NCBI RefSeq assembly: GCF_008364685.1 | Contig: NZ_VTTL01000018.1 | Span: 1 to 59,587 of the forward strand | Length of the DNA stretch: 59,587 nt | Direction: 5' to 3' | Source of the DNA: Xanthobacter oligotrophicus | GTDB taxonomy: Bacteria > Pseudomonadota > Alphaproteobacteria > Rhizobiales > Xanthobacteraceae | Translations under genes and position numbers: made by a program | Notes under the pieces: model-generated | Told to the model about the DNA's origin: nothing | Database searches by the model: none | The model's input: only the letters and a program-made list of their open reading frames with translations | Part shown: piece after piece, positions 52,419 to 59,587 of the stretch | Layout of the letters: every line of letters starts with the position of its first letter | Numbering within the stretch: the first letter of the stretch is position 1

Positions 52419-52889
52419 TCAGAAGGTGACTGAGAAGGACTTGACGTAGCCCTTGCCGGGAGCAGGCTTGCCCGAGGCTGCGGTGTCGAGCGGCACCACC
52501 ACTTCGGAGGGATTGTCCAGGCCGTCCTCCACCGCGGTGTCGACATGGACCTTGTAGCCGGCGTCGATCATGGCGTCGGCGAGGTCGAGGCTGATCTTCA
52601 GCGTCTTGCCGGAGCCGATGCTGGCGCCGGTGATGCCGTCGATCTCGGTCGCCCGCCCGCCGGAGGCGCGCTGCCAGTCGCTGAGGTGGCGGTAGTACTT
52701 CGCCTTGCCGCCGGCCATCCACAAGGTGCCCTTGTAGGCGCCGGCGGCATCGGTGACGTAAAGCACCACATAGGCGCCGTTGCCGCCATAGGCCTTGAGG
52801 GTGGTCGCGAAGGTGACCTGGCGGGCCTCGGCGACCACCGGGGCGATCAAGGCGGCGGTGGCGGCCACGGCGGGGAGGATGAATTTCAT
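52419..52889 (-). CDS. Exported DUF2271 protein with an ApbE-type flavinylation motif
   Basis: The 156-residue protein has a signal peptide (MKFILPAVAATAALIAPVVA-EA) and the DUF2271 pattern (GNGAYVVLYVTDAAGAYKGTLWMAGG, YYRHLSDW). Residues 84-90 read DGITGAS, which matches the D-x-x-(S/T)-G-A-(S/T) motif recognised by ApbE; the predicted FMN attachment residue is S90. The apbE gene lies two genes downstream and a trans-membrane reductase immediately downstream, so this is probably the periplasmic flavin carrier of the system (inference). Confidence 0.88.
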   Translation of the reverse strand: MKFILPAVAATAALIAPVVAEARQVTFATTLKAYGGNGAYVVLYVTDAAGAYKGTLWMAGGKAKYYRHLSDWQRASGGRATEIDGITGASIGSGKTLKISLDLADAMIDAGYKVHVDTAVEDGLDNPSEVVVPLDTAASGKPAPGKGYVKSFSVTF

Positions 52890-52949
52890 CGGTCTGCTCC
52901 TGGGGGAGAAAGGGGCCTGGGGGAGAAAAGGGAATGGGTCGGCCGCTGC

Positions 52950-53306
52950 TCACTGCACCTCGACCTTGGGGCGGGCCTTGCCGTTGAAGAGGCCGTTGTC
53001 GGGCACCGGGGCGCCGGGATCGGCCGGGCCGGCCTGCGGGATTGCGCCGCGGCGGCCACCCTCGTCTTCGTCGTCGTCATCGTCATCCTCCGCGTGATGG
53101 CGGCGGCCGTTATGGCGGTCGCCTCGTCCGCGCTCGTGATCCTCTTGCGCGAAGCGGATCGGGCGATCGGCGGCGGAGGCTTCCGCGCCGTCGTGGTGCG
53201 TGCGGAAATGGTGGCTCAGGTGGTCGGCCTGCGTCGCCGCCAGGACGACGCCGAGGCCGGCGGTGGACAGGAGAACAGCCGCTGCGATCAGGGTCCGTGT
53301 CTTCAT
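52950..53306 (-). CDS. Exported acidic, His-rich small protein
   Basis: The 118-residue product has a signal peptide (TLIAAAVLLSTAGLGVVLA). The mature part is rich in His (HLSHHFRTHHDG, RHNGRRHH) followed by a run of Asp/Glu (DDDDDDEDE), features suited to binding metal ions. The C-terminus has NGLFNGKARPKVEVQ. No family name can be given. It is the first gene of the unit that includes DUF2271, and a composite direct-repeat site lies 75-96 bases upstream. Confidence 0.72.
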   Translation of the reverse strand: MKTRTLIAAAVLLSTAGLGVVLAATQADHLSHHFRTHHDGAEASAADRPIRFAQEDHERGRGDRHNGRRHHAEDDDDDDEDEGGRRGAIPQAGPADPGAPVPDNGLFNGKARPKVEVQ

Positions 53307-53353
53307 GGGTGCCTCCCGGCGGGTGTTGACCGGGAGTAACCTTGCGTCCCCAT

Positions 53354-53402
53354 CTGACGGCGACCTGAAGCGGACGCGGATGTGCGTTCAGCTTCCCGTC
53401 AG
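53354..53402. promoter_or_regulatory. Probable response-regulator binding sites upstream of the acidic-protein/DUF2271 unit
   Basis: TGTGCGTTCAG-N5-CGTCAG lies at 53381-53402, that is CTGACG-N5-CTGAACG on the minus strand: two half-sites with 11-bp period, as OmpR-family regulators use. The identical arrangement is at 55501-55522 before the regulator gene. A second, oppositely oriented copy, CTGACG-N5-CTGAAG, is at 53354-53370. The site overlaps the kinase stop codon. Confidence 0.75.
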
Positions 53403-54754
53403 GATCGCGGCGCGGCCGGGAAGCGTACCGTGGCGCGGAAGCCATCTCCCGCACCCGGGATCGGCGAGGTGAGGTCGAGGGTCAGCCCGGCGCCGCGGCA
53501 GATGGCGGCGGCGATGGCGAGGCCGAGGCCGGAGCCCTCCGCTCCCGTGGGCCCGCGCTGGAACGGACGCAGGAGGCCCGCCAGAAGGTCCGCCGGCACG
53601 ACGGGGCCGTGATTTGCGACCTCGAACAGGCCGTCGTCGAGCTGCACCTCGACCGGCGTCTCGGGCTCGCCGTGCTTCAGCGCGTTCTCGATGAGGTTGC
53701 GCGCGAGGATGGCGAAGGCGTCCGGATCGAGATCGGATAGCGGCCCGCCGTTCGCCGGGATCGAGAGGGCGATATCGGTGCCGCGGCCGGTCTGGCGGTC
53801 GATGTCCGCGATCACGTGGCGGAGCACTGGCGCGAGCGGCGCCGGCACCTCGGCGACGAGGCCGCCCCCCTCGGCCTTGGCAAGCTGCAGCAGCTTCTCG
53901 GACAGGCGCGAGAGCCGGCGCAGGGCGCCCGCGATGGCGCGCGCCCGTTCCTGCTCCGGGCCTTCGGGCAGCTCGACGATGAGGCGCTGGGTCTGGGCCA
54001 GCGCCGCGGCGATGGGGGTGCGCAGCTCGTGGGCGCTGTTGGCGGTGAAGCCACGCTCCGCCTCCAGCGCGCCGCGCAGGCGTTCCAGCAGCGCGTTGAC
54101 AGATGCCGCGACGGGCGCAATCTCCTCCGGCAGCCCCGCCGTTGCCACGGGCGTGAGATTGCCGTGCCCACGCGTCTCGATGGCACGGCGGAAGGCGAGC
54201 ACCGGCTTGAGCGACAGCCGGACCGAGAGCCAGACACCGGCCAGCGCGATGGGCACCAAGGCGACGAGAGGCCAGATCAGCGCCGCCACGGCCCGCCGCA
54301 CCGCGGCGGCGCGGTGCCCGAGATCCTCCGCGGTGGTGACCACGATGGTGCCGCTCACCGCCGCCTCGGTGTAGGTGCGCAGCCGGTCGGTGCTGCGGAA
54401 GCCTGGGGCGAGGCCCGCCGGAATCGCCATCAGCTCGGCGTCGCTAGACTGGAGCAGCACGCGCCCCGCGCCGTCGCGCACCACATAGGTGATGTATTCC
54501 CGGTGGGGGCCGATGGGCGCCATGTGCTGGGGCGCGTCCCCGGCATCGCGGGAGAGCAGCTCGGAATAGGCAAGCGGCAGCACCCGCTGCGCCACCTCCT
54601 GCAACGCGCTGTCGAACACCTCGCCGATCTCGTGCTGCAGCACCAGGCCTGCCACCGTGGCCGCGGCGAGCCACAGGGCCGCCACCGCCACCGTGAGCCA
54701 CAGCCCGACGCGCCGGCGCAGGCTCCACCGGCCGGGCTGGCGAGGCCCGCTCAC
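53399..54754 (-). CDS. Sensor histidine kinase (OmpR-type partner)
   Basis: The 451-residue protein starts at a GTGA overlap with the regulator gene (GTG 54754). An N-terminal span (LWLTVAVAALWLAAATVAGLVL), a periplasmic sensor of about 130 residues, a second span (LIWPLVALVPIALAGVWLSV), HAMP, HisKA with SAHELRTPIAAALAQTQRL and HATPase with NLIENALKHG and GSGLGLAIAAAIC follow. The sensor resembles QseC/PmrB-type kinases. It is expected to respond to an envelope redox or metal signal, given the adjacent genes. Confidence 0.92.
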   Translation of the reverse strand: MSGPRQPGRWSLRRRVGLWLTVAVAALWLAAATVAGLVLQHEIGEVFDSALQEVAQRVLPLAYSELLSRDAGDAPQHMAPIGPHREYITYVVRDGAGRVLLQSSDAELMAIPAGLAPGFRSTDRLRTYTEAAVSGTIVVTTAEDLGHRAAAVRRAVAALIWPLVALVPIALAGVWLSVRLSLKPVLAFRRAIETRGHGNLTPVATAGLPEEIAPVAASVNALLERLRGALEAERGFTANSAHELRTPIAAALAQTQRLIVELPEGPEQERARAIAGALRRLSRLSEKLLQLAKAEGGGLVAEVPAPLAPVLRHVIADIDRQTGRGTDIALSIPANGGPLSDLDPDAFAILARNLIENALKHGEPETPVEVQLDDGLFEVANHGPVVPADLLAGLLRPFQRGPTGAEGSGLGLAIAAAICRGAGLTLDLTSPIPGAGDGFRATVRFPAAPRS

Positions 54755-55422
54755 GCACGCACCTCCGGCGCACCAAGGCGATAGCCCATGCCGCGCACCG
54801 TCTCGATCACCTGCGCTCCCAGCTTCTTGCGCAGGCGCGCGACATAGACCTCGATGGTGTTGCTCTCCACCTCGGCATCGAAGGAATAGAGACGCTCCTC
54901 GAGCTGCGGTTTCGACATGAGCTGGTGGGGGCGCTGCACGAAGGCCTCGAACAGCGACCATTCGCGGCCGGTCAGTACCACCGGCCGCCCCGCCCGCCGC
55001 ACCGAGCGGGCGGCGAGATCCACCTCGATGTCGCCGAGGGACACCAGCGGATTGGGATTGCCGGCATAGCGCCGCCCCACCGCCCGGATCCGCGCGCTGA
55101 GCTCGAACAGGTCGAAGGGCTTGACCAAGTAGTCGTCGGCGCCGGCATCGAGCGCCGCGATGCGGTCGGAGATCTGATCCCGCGCCGTCAGCACGATGAT
55201 GGGCGTGACGTCGCCCGCCACCCTCAGGCGCTTCAGGAAATCCAGCCCGCGCCCGTCCGGCAGCATCAGGTCGAGCAGGACCAGTTCGAAGGCGGCGGCA
55301 TGGATCGCCTCGGTGGCGTCGTCGAGACGGGTCACCCAGTCGGGCGTATGCCCGTCGGCGACGATCTGGTCGCGCACGGCCATCCCGAGGACAGGGTCGT
55401 CTTCGACCAGTAGGATCCGCAT
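54751..55422 (-). CDS. OmpR/QseB-type response regulator
   Basis: The 223-residue regulator has a receiver (MRILLVEDDPVLG, phospho-acceptor D51 in LLDLMLPDG, Lys in LVKPFDL) and a winged-helix DNA-binding domain (LTGREWSLFEAFVQRPHQLMSKPQLEERL, NTIEVYVARLRKKLG, TVRGMGYRLG). It is divergent from the PepSY-domain gene; a composite direct repeat lies 79-100 bases upstream of its ATG, consistent with autoregulation. Confidence 0.94.
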   Translation of the reverse strand: MRILLVEDDPVLGMAVRDQIVADGHTPDWVTRLDDATEAIHAAAFELVLLDLMLPDGRGLDFLKRLRVAGDVTPIIVLTARDQISDRIAALDAGADDYLVKPFDLFELSARIRAVGRRYAGNPNPLVSLGDIEVDLAARSVRRAGRPVVLTGREWSLFEAFVQRPHQLMSKPQLEERLYSFDAEVESNTIEVYVARLRKKLGAQVIETVRGMGYRLGAPEVRA

Positions 55423-55500
55423 GTGTCGCCTCGTGCCGCCTCGGCGTGTTTCGTGCCAGTTTAGCGCGGCAGACGAGCCGATGGGGCGCCATAATTCCTG

Positions 55501-55522
55501 TGTGCGTTCAGGTGCGCGTCAG
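55501..55522. promoter_or_regulatory. Probable response-regulator binding site between the regulator and PepSY genes
   Basis: TGTGCGTTCAG-N5-CGTCAG, the same composite repeat as at 53381-53402. On the minus strand it reads CTGACG-N5-CTGAACG and is followed, 9-10 bases on, by AATTAT, a possible -10 box of the regulator-kinase operon. It also lies about 50-70 bases upstream of the divergent PepSY gene. Confidence 0.78.
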
Positions 55523-55569
55523 TTCGGCGTGTTTCCTGGTGGCGGGCTGCGCACCTCGGAGGATCTTTG

Positions 55570-55857
55570 GTGAGACGCACTTCAGTTGCAGCGACACTGG
55601 TCTTCGCCGTGTGTCTCGGCGCCGGACCGGCGGCGGCCGATCGGGCCTGCACCGTGCCGCTGGCTGACTGGCAACCGCGCAATGCCCTCCAGAAGAAGCT
55701 GGAGGGGGAGGGGTGGACCGTGCTCTCGATCCGCTCCGACGACGGCTGCTACAAGGTCAGGGCGACCAACACGCGCGGTGAGCGCCTGAAAGCGAAATAC
55801 GACCCCGCCAGCCTGGAGCGGATCCCACGGACGCCGGGCGATTCAGACGACGACTGA
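55570..55857 (+). CDS. Small exported PepSY-domain protein
   Basis: The 95-residue product starts at GTG 55570, with GGAGGA six bases upstream (a TTG at 55567 is too close to it). A signal peptide (AATLVFAVCLGAGPAAA) is followed by a PepSY-type fold: WQPRNALQKKLEGEGWTVLSIRSDDGCYKVRATNTRGERLKAKYDP. Two Cys could form a disulfide. It is divergent from the OmpR-type regulator and shares its presumed operator, so it is probably part of the same regulon and may sense or modulate the redox module. Confidence 0.82.
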   Translation: MRRTSVAATLVFAVCLGAGPAAADRACTVPLADWQPRNALQKKLEGEGWTVLSIRSDDGCYKVRATNTRGERLKAKYDPASLERIPRTPGDSDDD

Positions 55858-56049
55858 TGCGAGGGCGTGTCAGGACTGTCGTGTCGGGCGGGCATGATGG
55901 ACCTTGTGGAGGGTCCCGATGGCCCGAGGCCAAATCGCTGCAGCCATCGACGCGTTGTCGGCAGATGAGGTGTCGGCAGAAGCGGCGTCGGACGGTCGCC
56001 CTTCGCACAAGCCCGGCACGGCCCGGTAGAGGAAGGGGGCAGGGAGTGG

Positions 56050-56085
56050 TTTACATAGGGTACCCCCCTATATTATAAACCCGTG
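56050..56085 (+). promoter_or_regulatory. rcnR promoter with embedded RcnR-type operator
   Basis: TTTACA (56050-56055) and TATAAA (56073-56078) are 17 bases apart. Between them lies TACCCCCCTA (56061-56070), a six-C (six-G on the other strand) tract flanked by TA, the hallmark of CsoR/RcnR-family operators. Metal-free RcnR would block the promoter. The predicted transcription start falls at about 56084-56087, at the start codon. Confidence 0.75.
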
Positions 56086-56364
56086 ATGGCACACACGATC
56101 AAGCACAAGACCAAGCTTCTCGCCCGCATTCGCCGGATCAAGGGGCAGGCCGAAGCCGTGGAGCGCGCGCTGGAAGCCGAGATCGGCTGCACCGACGTGT
56201 TGATGCTGGTCGCCTCCATGCGCGGCGCCATCAACGGACTGACGGCGGAGCTGATGGAGGACCACATCCGGCATCACGTCGTGAACCCGGACGCCGAGCC
56301 GGACCCCGAGCGTGCCAAAGGCGCCGCCGACCTGATCGAGGTCGTCCGCACCTACCTCAAGTGA
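56086..56364 (+). CDS. rcnR: Ni/Co-responsive repressor, RcnR/DmeR type
   Basis: The 92-residue all-helical CsoR/RcnR-family repressor conserves the RcnR metal ligands exactly in number: H3, C35, H60 and H64 (MAHTI, EIGC, EDHIRHH). This favours Ni/Co over copper or formaldehyde sensing. The numbering supports ATG 56086 over GTG 56083. No Shine-Dalgarno sequence is visible. A G6-type operator lies in the promoter. The gene is followed 12 bases later by the efflux gene. Confidence 0.9.
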   Translation: MAHTIKHKTKLLARIRRIKGQAEAVERALEAEIGCTDVLMLVASMRGAINGLTAELMEDHIRHHVVNPDAEPDPERAKGAADLIEVVRTYLK

Positions 56365-56376
56365 TCTGAGAGCAAG

Positions 56377-57546
56377 ATGACTGCGTTTACAGACCTGCTC
56401 CAGCAGGGGGCCGCGCACGCCTGGCTGTTCGTCCCCTCGGCCATCCTGCTCGGTGCCCTGCACGGGCTCGAGCCGGGCCATTCCAAGACGATGATGGCCG
56501 CCTTCATCATCGCCATCCGCGGCACGCTCACCCAGGCCGTCCTGCTGGGCCTCGCCGCAACGGCCTCGCACACGGCGGTGGTCTGGCTCATTGCCCTCGG
56601 GGGGCTGTATTTCGGGCAGCAGTGGGGTGGCGAGGCCAGCGAACCCTATTTTCAGCTCGCTTCAGCCGTGGCGATCATCACCATCGCCGCCTGGATGGCC
56701 TGGCGGACGTGGCGCGAGCAGAGCGATGCGCAGCACCACCATGAGGACGAGACCCGTCTTCTCCCGACCGCGGAAGGGGAGCTGGCGCTCGACATCTTCG
56801 AGGATGGCGTGCCGCCGCGGTGGCGCATCTCCAGCCCCGCCGGGCGCAGGCTTCCTGACGCCGAGCGCGTCTTTCTCGAAACCCTGAGGCCCGATGGCGG
56901 CCGTCAGGTCTTCCCGTTCGTGCACCGGGGCGAATTCCTCGAGAGCGCGCACGATATTCCCGAGCCCCATGCCTTTTCAGTGGAGCTGCGCCTGCGCCTC
57001 GCCGACGGCGGGGAGGAGGTCCATGCCCTCGTGTTCGAGGAGCATGACCATGCCCACATGAATCTCGGCGACGAGGACGACGCCCACGCCCGCGCCCACG
57101 CCGCCGATATCCGCAATCGCTTTGCCGGCCGCCCGGTGACGACCTGGCAGATCATCGTCTTCGGACTGACGGGCGGGTTGATCCCGTGCCCGGCGGCGAT
57201 CACCGTGCTGCTCATCTGCATGCAGCTGAAGGCCTTCAGCCTCGGCTTCGTGCTGGTCCTGTGCTTCAGCATCGGTCTGGCGCTCACGCTGGTGTCGGCC
57301 GGCGTGCTCGCCGCCCTCAGCGTCCGGCACGTCTCGCAACGCTGGGCGGGCTTCAGCGCCTTCGCCCGGCGCGCGCCCTATGCCTCGGCCGCGCTGATCC
57401 TGATGGTCGGCCTCTATACCGGCTGGCTCGGCTGGCATGGTCTTTCACGGGAGCACGCCCCATTGGCCGGCGTCAGCGCGGCCGCGGGGCGGGGCGATTT
57501 CTTGCCTGCGCCAACTTCATATCGCGAAGTACGCCGGCTGGGATAA
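56377..57546 (+). CDS. rcnA: Ni/Co efflux protein, RcnA type, with inserted soluble domain
   Basis: The 389-residue inner-membrane exporter has the RcnA/NicO signature HGLEPGHSKTMMAAF in its first spans and GLTGGLIPCPAAITVLL in the second half. Between the two membrane halves lies an insert of about 110 residues (roughly 120-235) with a compact domain (LALDIFEDGVPPRWRI, FPFVHRGEFLESAHDIPEPHAFSVELRL) and flanking His-rich stretches (QHHHEDE, EEHDHAHMN). E. coli RcnA has only a short His-rich loop there. Metal-induced expression through rcnR is expected. Confidence 0.9.
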   Translation: MTAFTDLLQQGAAHAWLFVPSAILLGALHGLEPGHSKTMMAAFIIAIRGTLTQAVLLGLAATASHTAVVWLIALGGLYFGQQWGGEASEPYFQLASAVAIITIAAWMAWRTWREQSDAQHHHEDETRLLPTAEGELALDIFEDGVPPRWRISSPAGRRLPDAERVFLETLRPDGGRQVFPFVHRGEFLESAHDIPEPHAFSVELRLRLADGGEEVHALVFEEHDHAHMNLGDEDDAHARAHAADIRNRFAGRPVTTWQIIVFGLTGGLIPCPAAITVLLICMQLKAFSLGFVLVLCFSIGLALTLVSAGVLAALSVRHVSQRWAGFSAFARRAPYASAALILMVGLYTGWLGWHGLSREHAPLAGVSAAAGRGDFLPAPTSYREVRRLG

Positions 57547-57609
57547 AAGGGCTTGTCCGCGGAGCAGCCGTCGCGCCCGCGGGACGGCCTCGCAGGAGTG
57601 CGTCACCCC

Positions 57610-58320
57610 GTGTCTCCCGAATGCCATATCCTGATCGTCGATGATGACGCCGAGATCCGACGCCTCGCCGGCAAGTTCCTGCGCGAGCACGGGCACAAGG
57701 TCACCGCGGCACAGGATGCGCGCGAGATGCGCGAGGCAATGAAGGCGGGGTCGGTGGATCTCATCATCCTCGACATCATGCTGCCCGGCGTGAGCGGGCT
57801 CGACCTGTGCCGGGACATCCGCCGCACGTCGGACGTGCCCATCATCATGCTCACCGCGCGCGGCAGCGACGTGGACCGGATCGTGGGGCTGGAGCTCGGT
57901 GCGGACGACTATCTGTCGAAGCCCTTCAATCCGCGCGAGCTGCTCGCGCGCATCCATGCGGTGCTGCGGCGCATGCGGCCTTCCGATGGCACGGTGTCCG
58001 GCGGCACCTTGCTCACCTTTGCCGGCTGGACCCTCGACACCCGCCGGCGGGAGCTCACCAATCCCGCCGCCGTCGTAGTGGATCTGTCGACCGGCGAATA
58101 CGACCTGCTCCTGACCTTCCTCGAACATCCCCAAAGGGTGCTGACGCGCGACCAGCTGATGGACGCTGCCAAGAACCGCACCGCCACAGGCTTCGACCGC
58201 GCCATCGACATCCAGGTCAGCCGGCTGCGCAAGAAGCTTGAATCCCACGGCGGGCCGGAGATGGTGAAGACCGTGCGCGGCGCCGGCTATTTCTTCGTCC
58301 CGGAGGTGGAACGCTCGTGA
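57610..58320 (+). CDS. OmpR-type response regulator
   Basis: With GTG 57610 the product has 236 residues: receiver (HILIVDDDAEIRRL, phospho-acceptor D55 in ILDIMLPG, Lys in LSKPFNP) and winged-helix domain (DLSTGEYDLLLTFLEHPQRVLTRDQLMDAAK, RAIDIQVSRLRKKLE, TVRGAGYFFVP). The start is uncertain: AGGAG is 13 bases upstream of 57610, and a TTG at 57553 is also open. It is coupled by a GTGA overlap to the kinase gene. Regulated genes are not evident. Confidence 0.92.
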   Translation: MSPECHILIVDDDAEIRRLAGKFLREHGHKVTAAQDAREMREAMKAGSVDLIILDIMLPGVSGLDLCRDIRRTSDVPIIMLTARGSDVDRIVGLELGADDYLSKPFNPRELLARIHAVLRRMRPSDGTVSGGTLLTFAGWTLDTRRRELTNPAAVVVDLSTGEYDLLLTFLEHPQRVLTRDQLMDAAKNRTATGFDRAIDIQVSRLRKKLESHGGPEMVKTVRGAGYFFVPEVERS

Positions 58321-59587
58321 TCCGCGCCCTGATCCGCGCATCGGACAGCCTCGCCGTGCGCACCGCTGTGGTGGCGGTGCTGGGTATCGTCGTCGTGCAT
58401 GTGCTGAGCCTGTGGACCTACGAGCACGCCATGGAGCGCGAGCGTCATGCGGCCCATGCCATCCGCCTCGCCGACCAGATCGTCGCGTTCCGCCGGTCGC
58501 TGGCGGCGGCGCCGCCGGAAAGCCGCGAGGATGTGGCCCATGAGCTGTCCGGTGGCGCCATCGACGCGCACTGGAGCCGGGAAGCCATGGCTGCGCCCGG
58601 CTCCAGTGCCGTGGAGGGATGGCAGCGGCTCGCCGACGACGTGCGCACGCTGGCGCCCGACCTCGGGCCGCAGGATGTGCTGGTGGGCGCTGGCACGGAC
58701 CCGCACCTCAGCCTCGTCGCCGTGCGCCTTCCGGACGGCAGCTGGCTGAACGCCCGCCTGTTCGCCTCTGTCCCGCAGGCGGCCGGGGCGCACGGATCGG
58801 TGCTGTCCACGACCCTCATGGCGTCGGGCGTGCTGCTGCTGTCCCTCGCCATCGCCGCCTGGCTGACGCGGCCGCTCAGGGCCATGGCGCGGACCGTCGC
58901 GACCTTGCCTCCGGATGCCCCTCTCGTGCGGCTCCCGGAGACCGGCCCCAAGGAGGTGCGGGAGCTGGCCCACGCCTTCAACGGCATGCAGGCCCGCATT
59001 GCCGAGCTGATGGAACGGCGCACCCAGGCCCTCGCCGCCGTCTCCCACGATCTGCGCACGCCCATGACGCGCCTGCGCTTCCGCATGGAGGACGTGGGCG
59101 ATCCGGTCCTGCGCGCGGCCATGGCGGCGGACGTGGCGGAGATGGAGCAGATGGTGGACGCCACCCTGTCCTACCTGCGCGGCGAGGCCAGCGAGGAGCC
59201 GGTGCGTCCGCTCGACCTCGTGGCGCTGGTGGAGACGCTGGTGGACAATGCCCGCGACCGGGGCCTTGCCGCCGATCTCGCCGCACCGCCGCGCCTGGTT
59301 GTGGCGGGCCGCCTCGTCAGCCTTAAACGGATGGTATCGAACCTGCTGGAGAATGCCATTGTCTATGGCGGCGCCGCGCATGTCGTGCTCGCGGAGGAGG
59401 GGGGCGAGGCCGTTCTGATGGTACGGGACAAGGGCCCCGGCATTCCGGACGACCAGCTCTCCGCCGTGCTCGAGCCCTTCGTACGGCTCGAAGCCTCGCG
59501 CAGCCGCTCAACCGGCGGGGTGGGGCTCGGCCTTCCCATCGCCCGTGCGGTGGCCGAGGCCCATGGCGGCACGCTGACCCTCGCCAA
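58317..59587 (+). CDS. Sensor histidine kinase, EnvZ/RstB type (truncated by window end)
   Basis: GTG 58317 overlaps the regulator stop (GTGA). The frame is open for 423 codons to the window edge. Visible parts are a first span (AVVAVLGIVVVHVLSLWTY), a periplasmic region of about 130 residues, a second span (STTLMASGVLLLSLAIAAWL), HAMP (RPLRAMARTV, ELAHAFNGMQARI), HisKA with AAVSHDLRTPMTRLRFRMED, and HATPase with NLLENAIVYG, DKGPGIPDDQ and GVGLGLPIARAVAEAHGG. Only the last few residues should be missing. Confidence 0.93.
   Translation, partial: MIRALIRASDSLAVRTAVVAVLGIVVVHVLSLWTYEHAMERERHAAHAIRLADQIVAFRRSLAAAPPESREDVAHELSGGAIDAHWSREAMAAPGSSAVEGWQRLADDVRTLAPDLGPQDVLVGAGTDPHLSLVAVRLPDGSWLNARLFASVPQAAGAHGSVLSTTLMASGVLLLSLAIAAWLTRPLRAMARTVATLPPDAPLVRLPETGPKEVRELAHAFNGMQARIAELMERRTQALAAVSHDLRTPMTRLRFRMEDVGDPVLRAAMAADVAEMEQMVDATLSYLRGEASEEPVRPLDLVALVETLVDNARDRGLAADLAAPPRLVVAGRLVSLKRMVSNLLENAIVYGGAAHVVLAEEGGEAVLMVRDKGPGIPDDQLSAVLEPFVRLEASRSRSTGGVGLGLPIARAVAEAHGGTLTLA

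Overview
The window is high-GC DNA from an alphaproteobacterium, most likely order Hyphomicrobiales and possibly Xanthobacteraceae. The evidence is the order tuf, tRNA-Trp, secE, nusG, rplK, rplA, rplJ, rplL, rpoB, rpoC, the RpoB/RpoC sequences, and galacturonate-oxidation enzymes that closely resemble my recollection of the Agrobacterium enzymes. The family assignment is inference; no 16S gene is present. I see no insertion sequence, integrase, CRISPR array or phage gene.

1-13848 (+ strand) is the core translation/transcription cluster. It starts with the last codons of tuf and its terminator, then a small Cys-rich exported protein, tRNA-Trp, secE-nusG-rplK-rplA, a DUF1127 protein, a long structured leader, rplJ-rplL, an attenuator-like and a long processing-type hairpin, rpoB, two hairpins, rpoC and a strong terminator.

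14121-23547 is a D-galacturonate/galactarate module. One minus-strand operon (kdgD-gci-gli-dctPQM) encodes dehydratase, cycloisomerase, lactone isomerase and a TRAP transporter. A GntR/FadR-type regulator lies upstream. Uronate dehydrogenase and 2,5-dioxovalerate dehydrogenase are divergent. Together they convert uronate to 2-oxoglutarate. Copies of an ATACATGT operator sit at the promoters.

23567-32055 is a probable ureido/hydantoin-compound module: an Opp-type ABC importer (SBP, B, C, F, D), an M20 carbamoylase/allantoate-type amidohydrolase and an AllA-like ureidoglycolate lyase on the minus strand, with a divergent Asp/Glu/hydantoin-racemase-family protein.

32068-36755 holds envelope housekeeping genes: uppP, hflK-hflC, a TerC-family membrane protein and a PsiF-like exported protein. 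37008-45343 encodes a two-component system with a periplasmic-binding-protein-like sensor, then an exported sulfatase, an exported HAD phosphatase and an eight-heme cytochrome c with a HEAT/TPR-like C-terminus. 45502-47676 has two unknown proteins and an MltB-type lytic transglycosylase.

47784-55857 is the most interesting region: a trans-membrane flavin/heme electron-transfer module. It comprises a ferric-reductase-like protein, ApbE flavin transferase, a PepSY-TM/flavodoxin/FNR fusion, a DUF2271 protein carrying an ApbE-type target motif (DGITGAS), an acidic His-rich exported protein, an OmpR-type regulator with its kinase, and a divergent PepSY-domain protein. Near-identical composite direct repeats precede both transcription units and look like the regulator's binding site. 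56086-57546 is a Ni/Co efflux pair (rcnR-rcnA) with an operator inside its promoter and an apparently leaderless start. The window ends in another OmpR-type regulator and a truncated histidine kinase.
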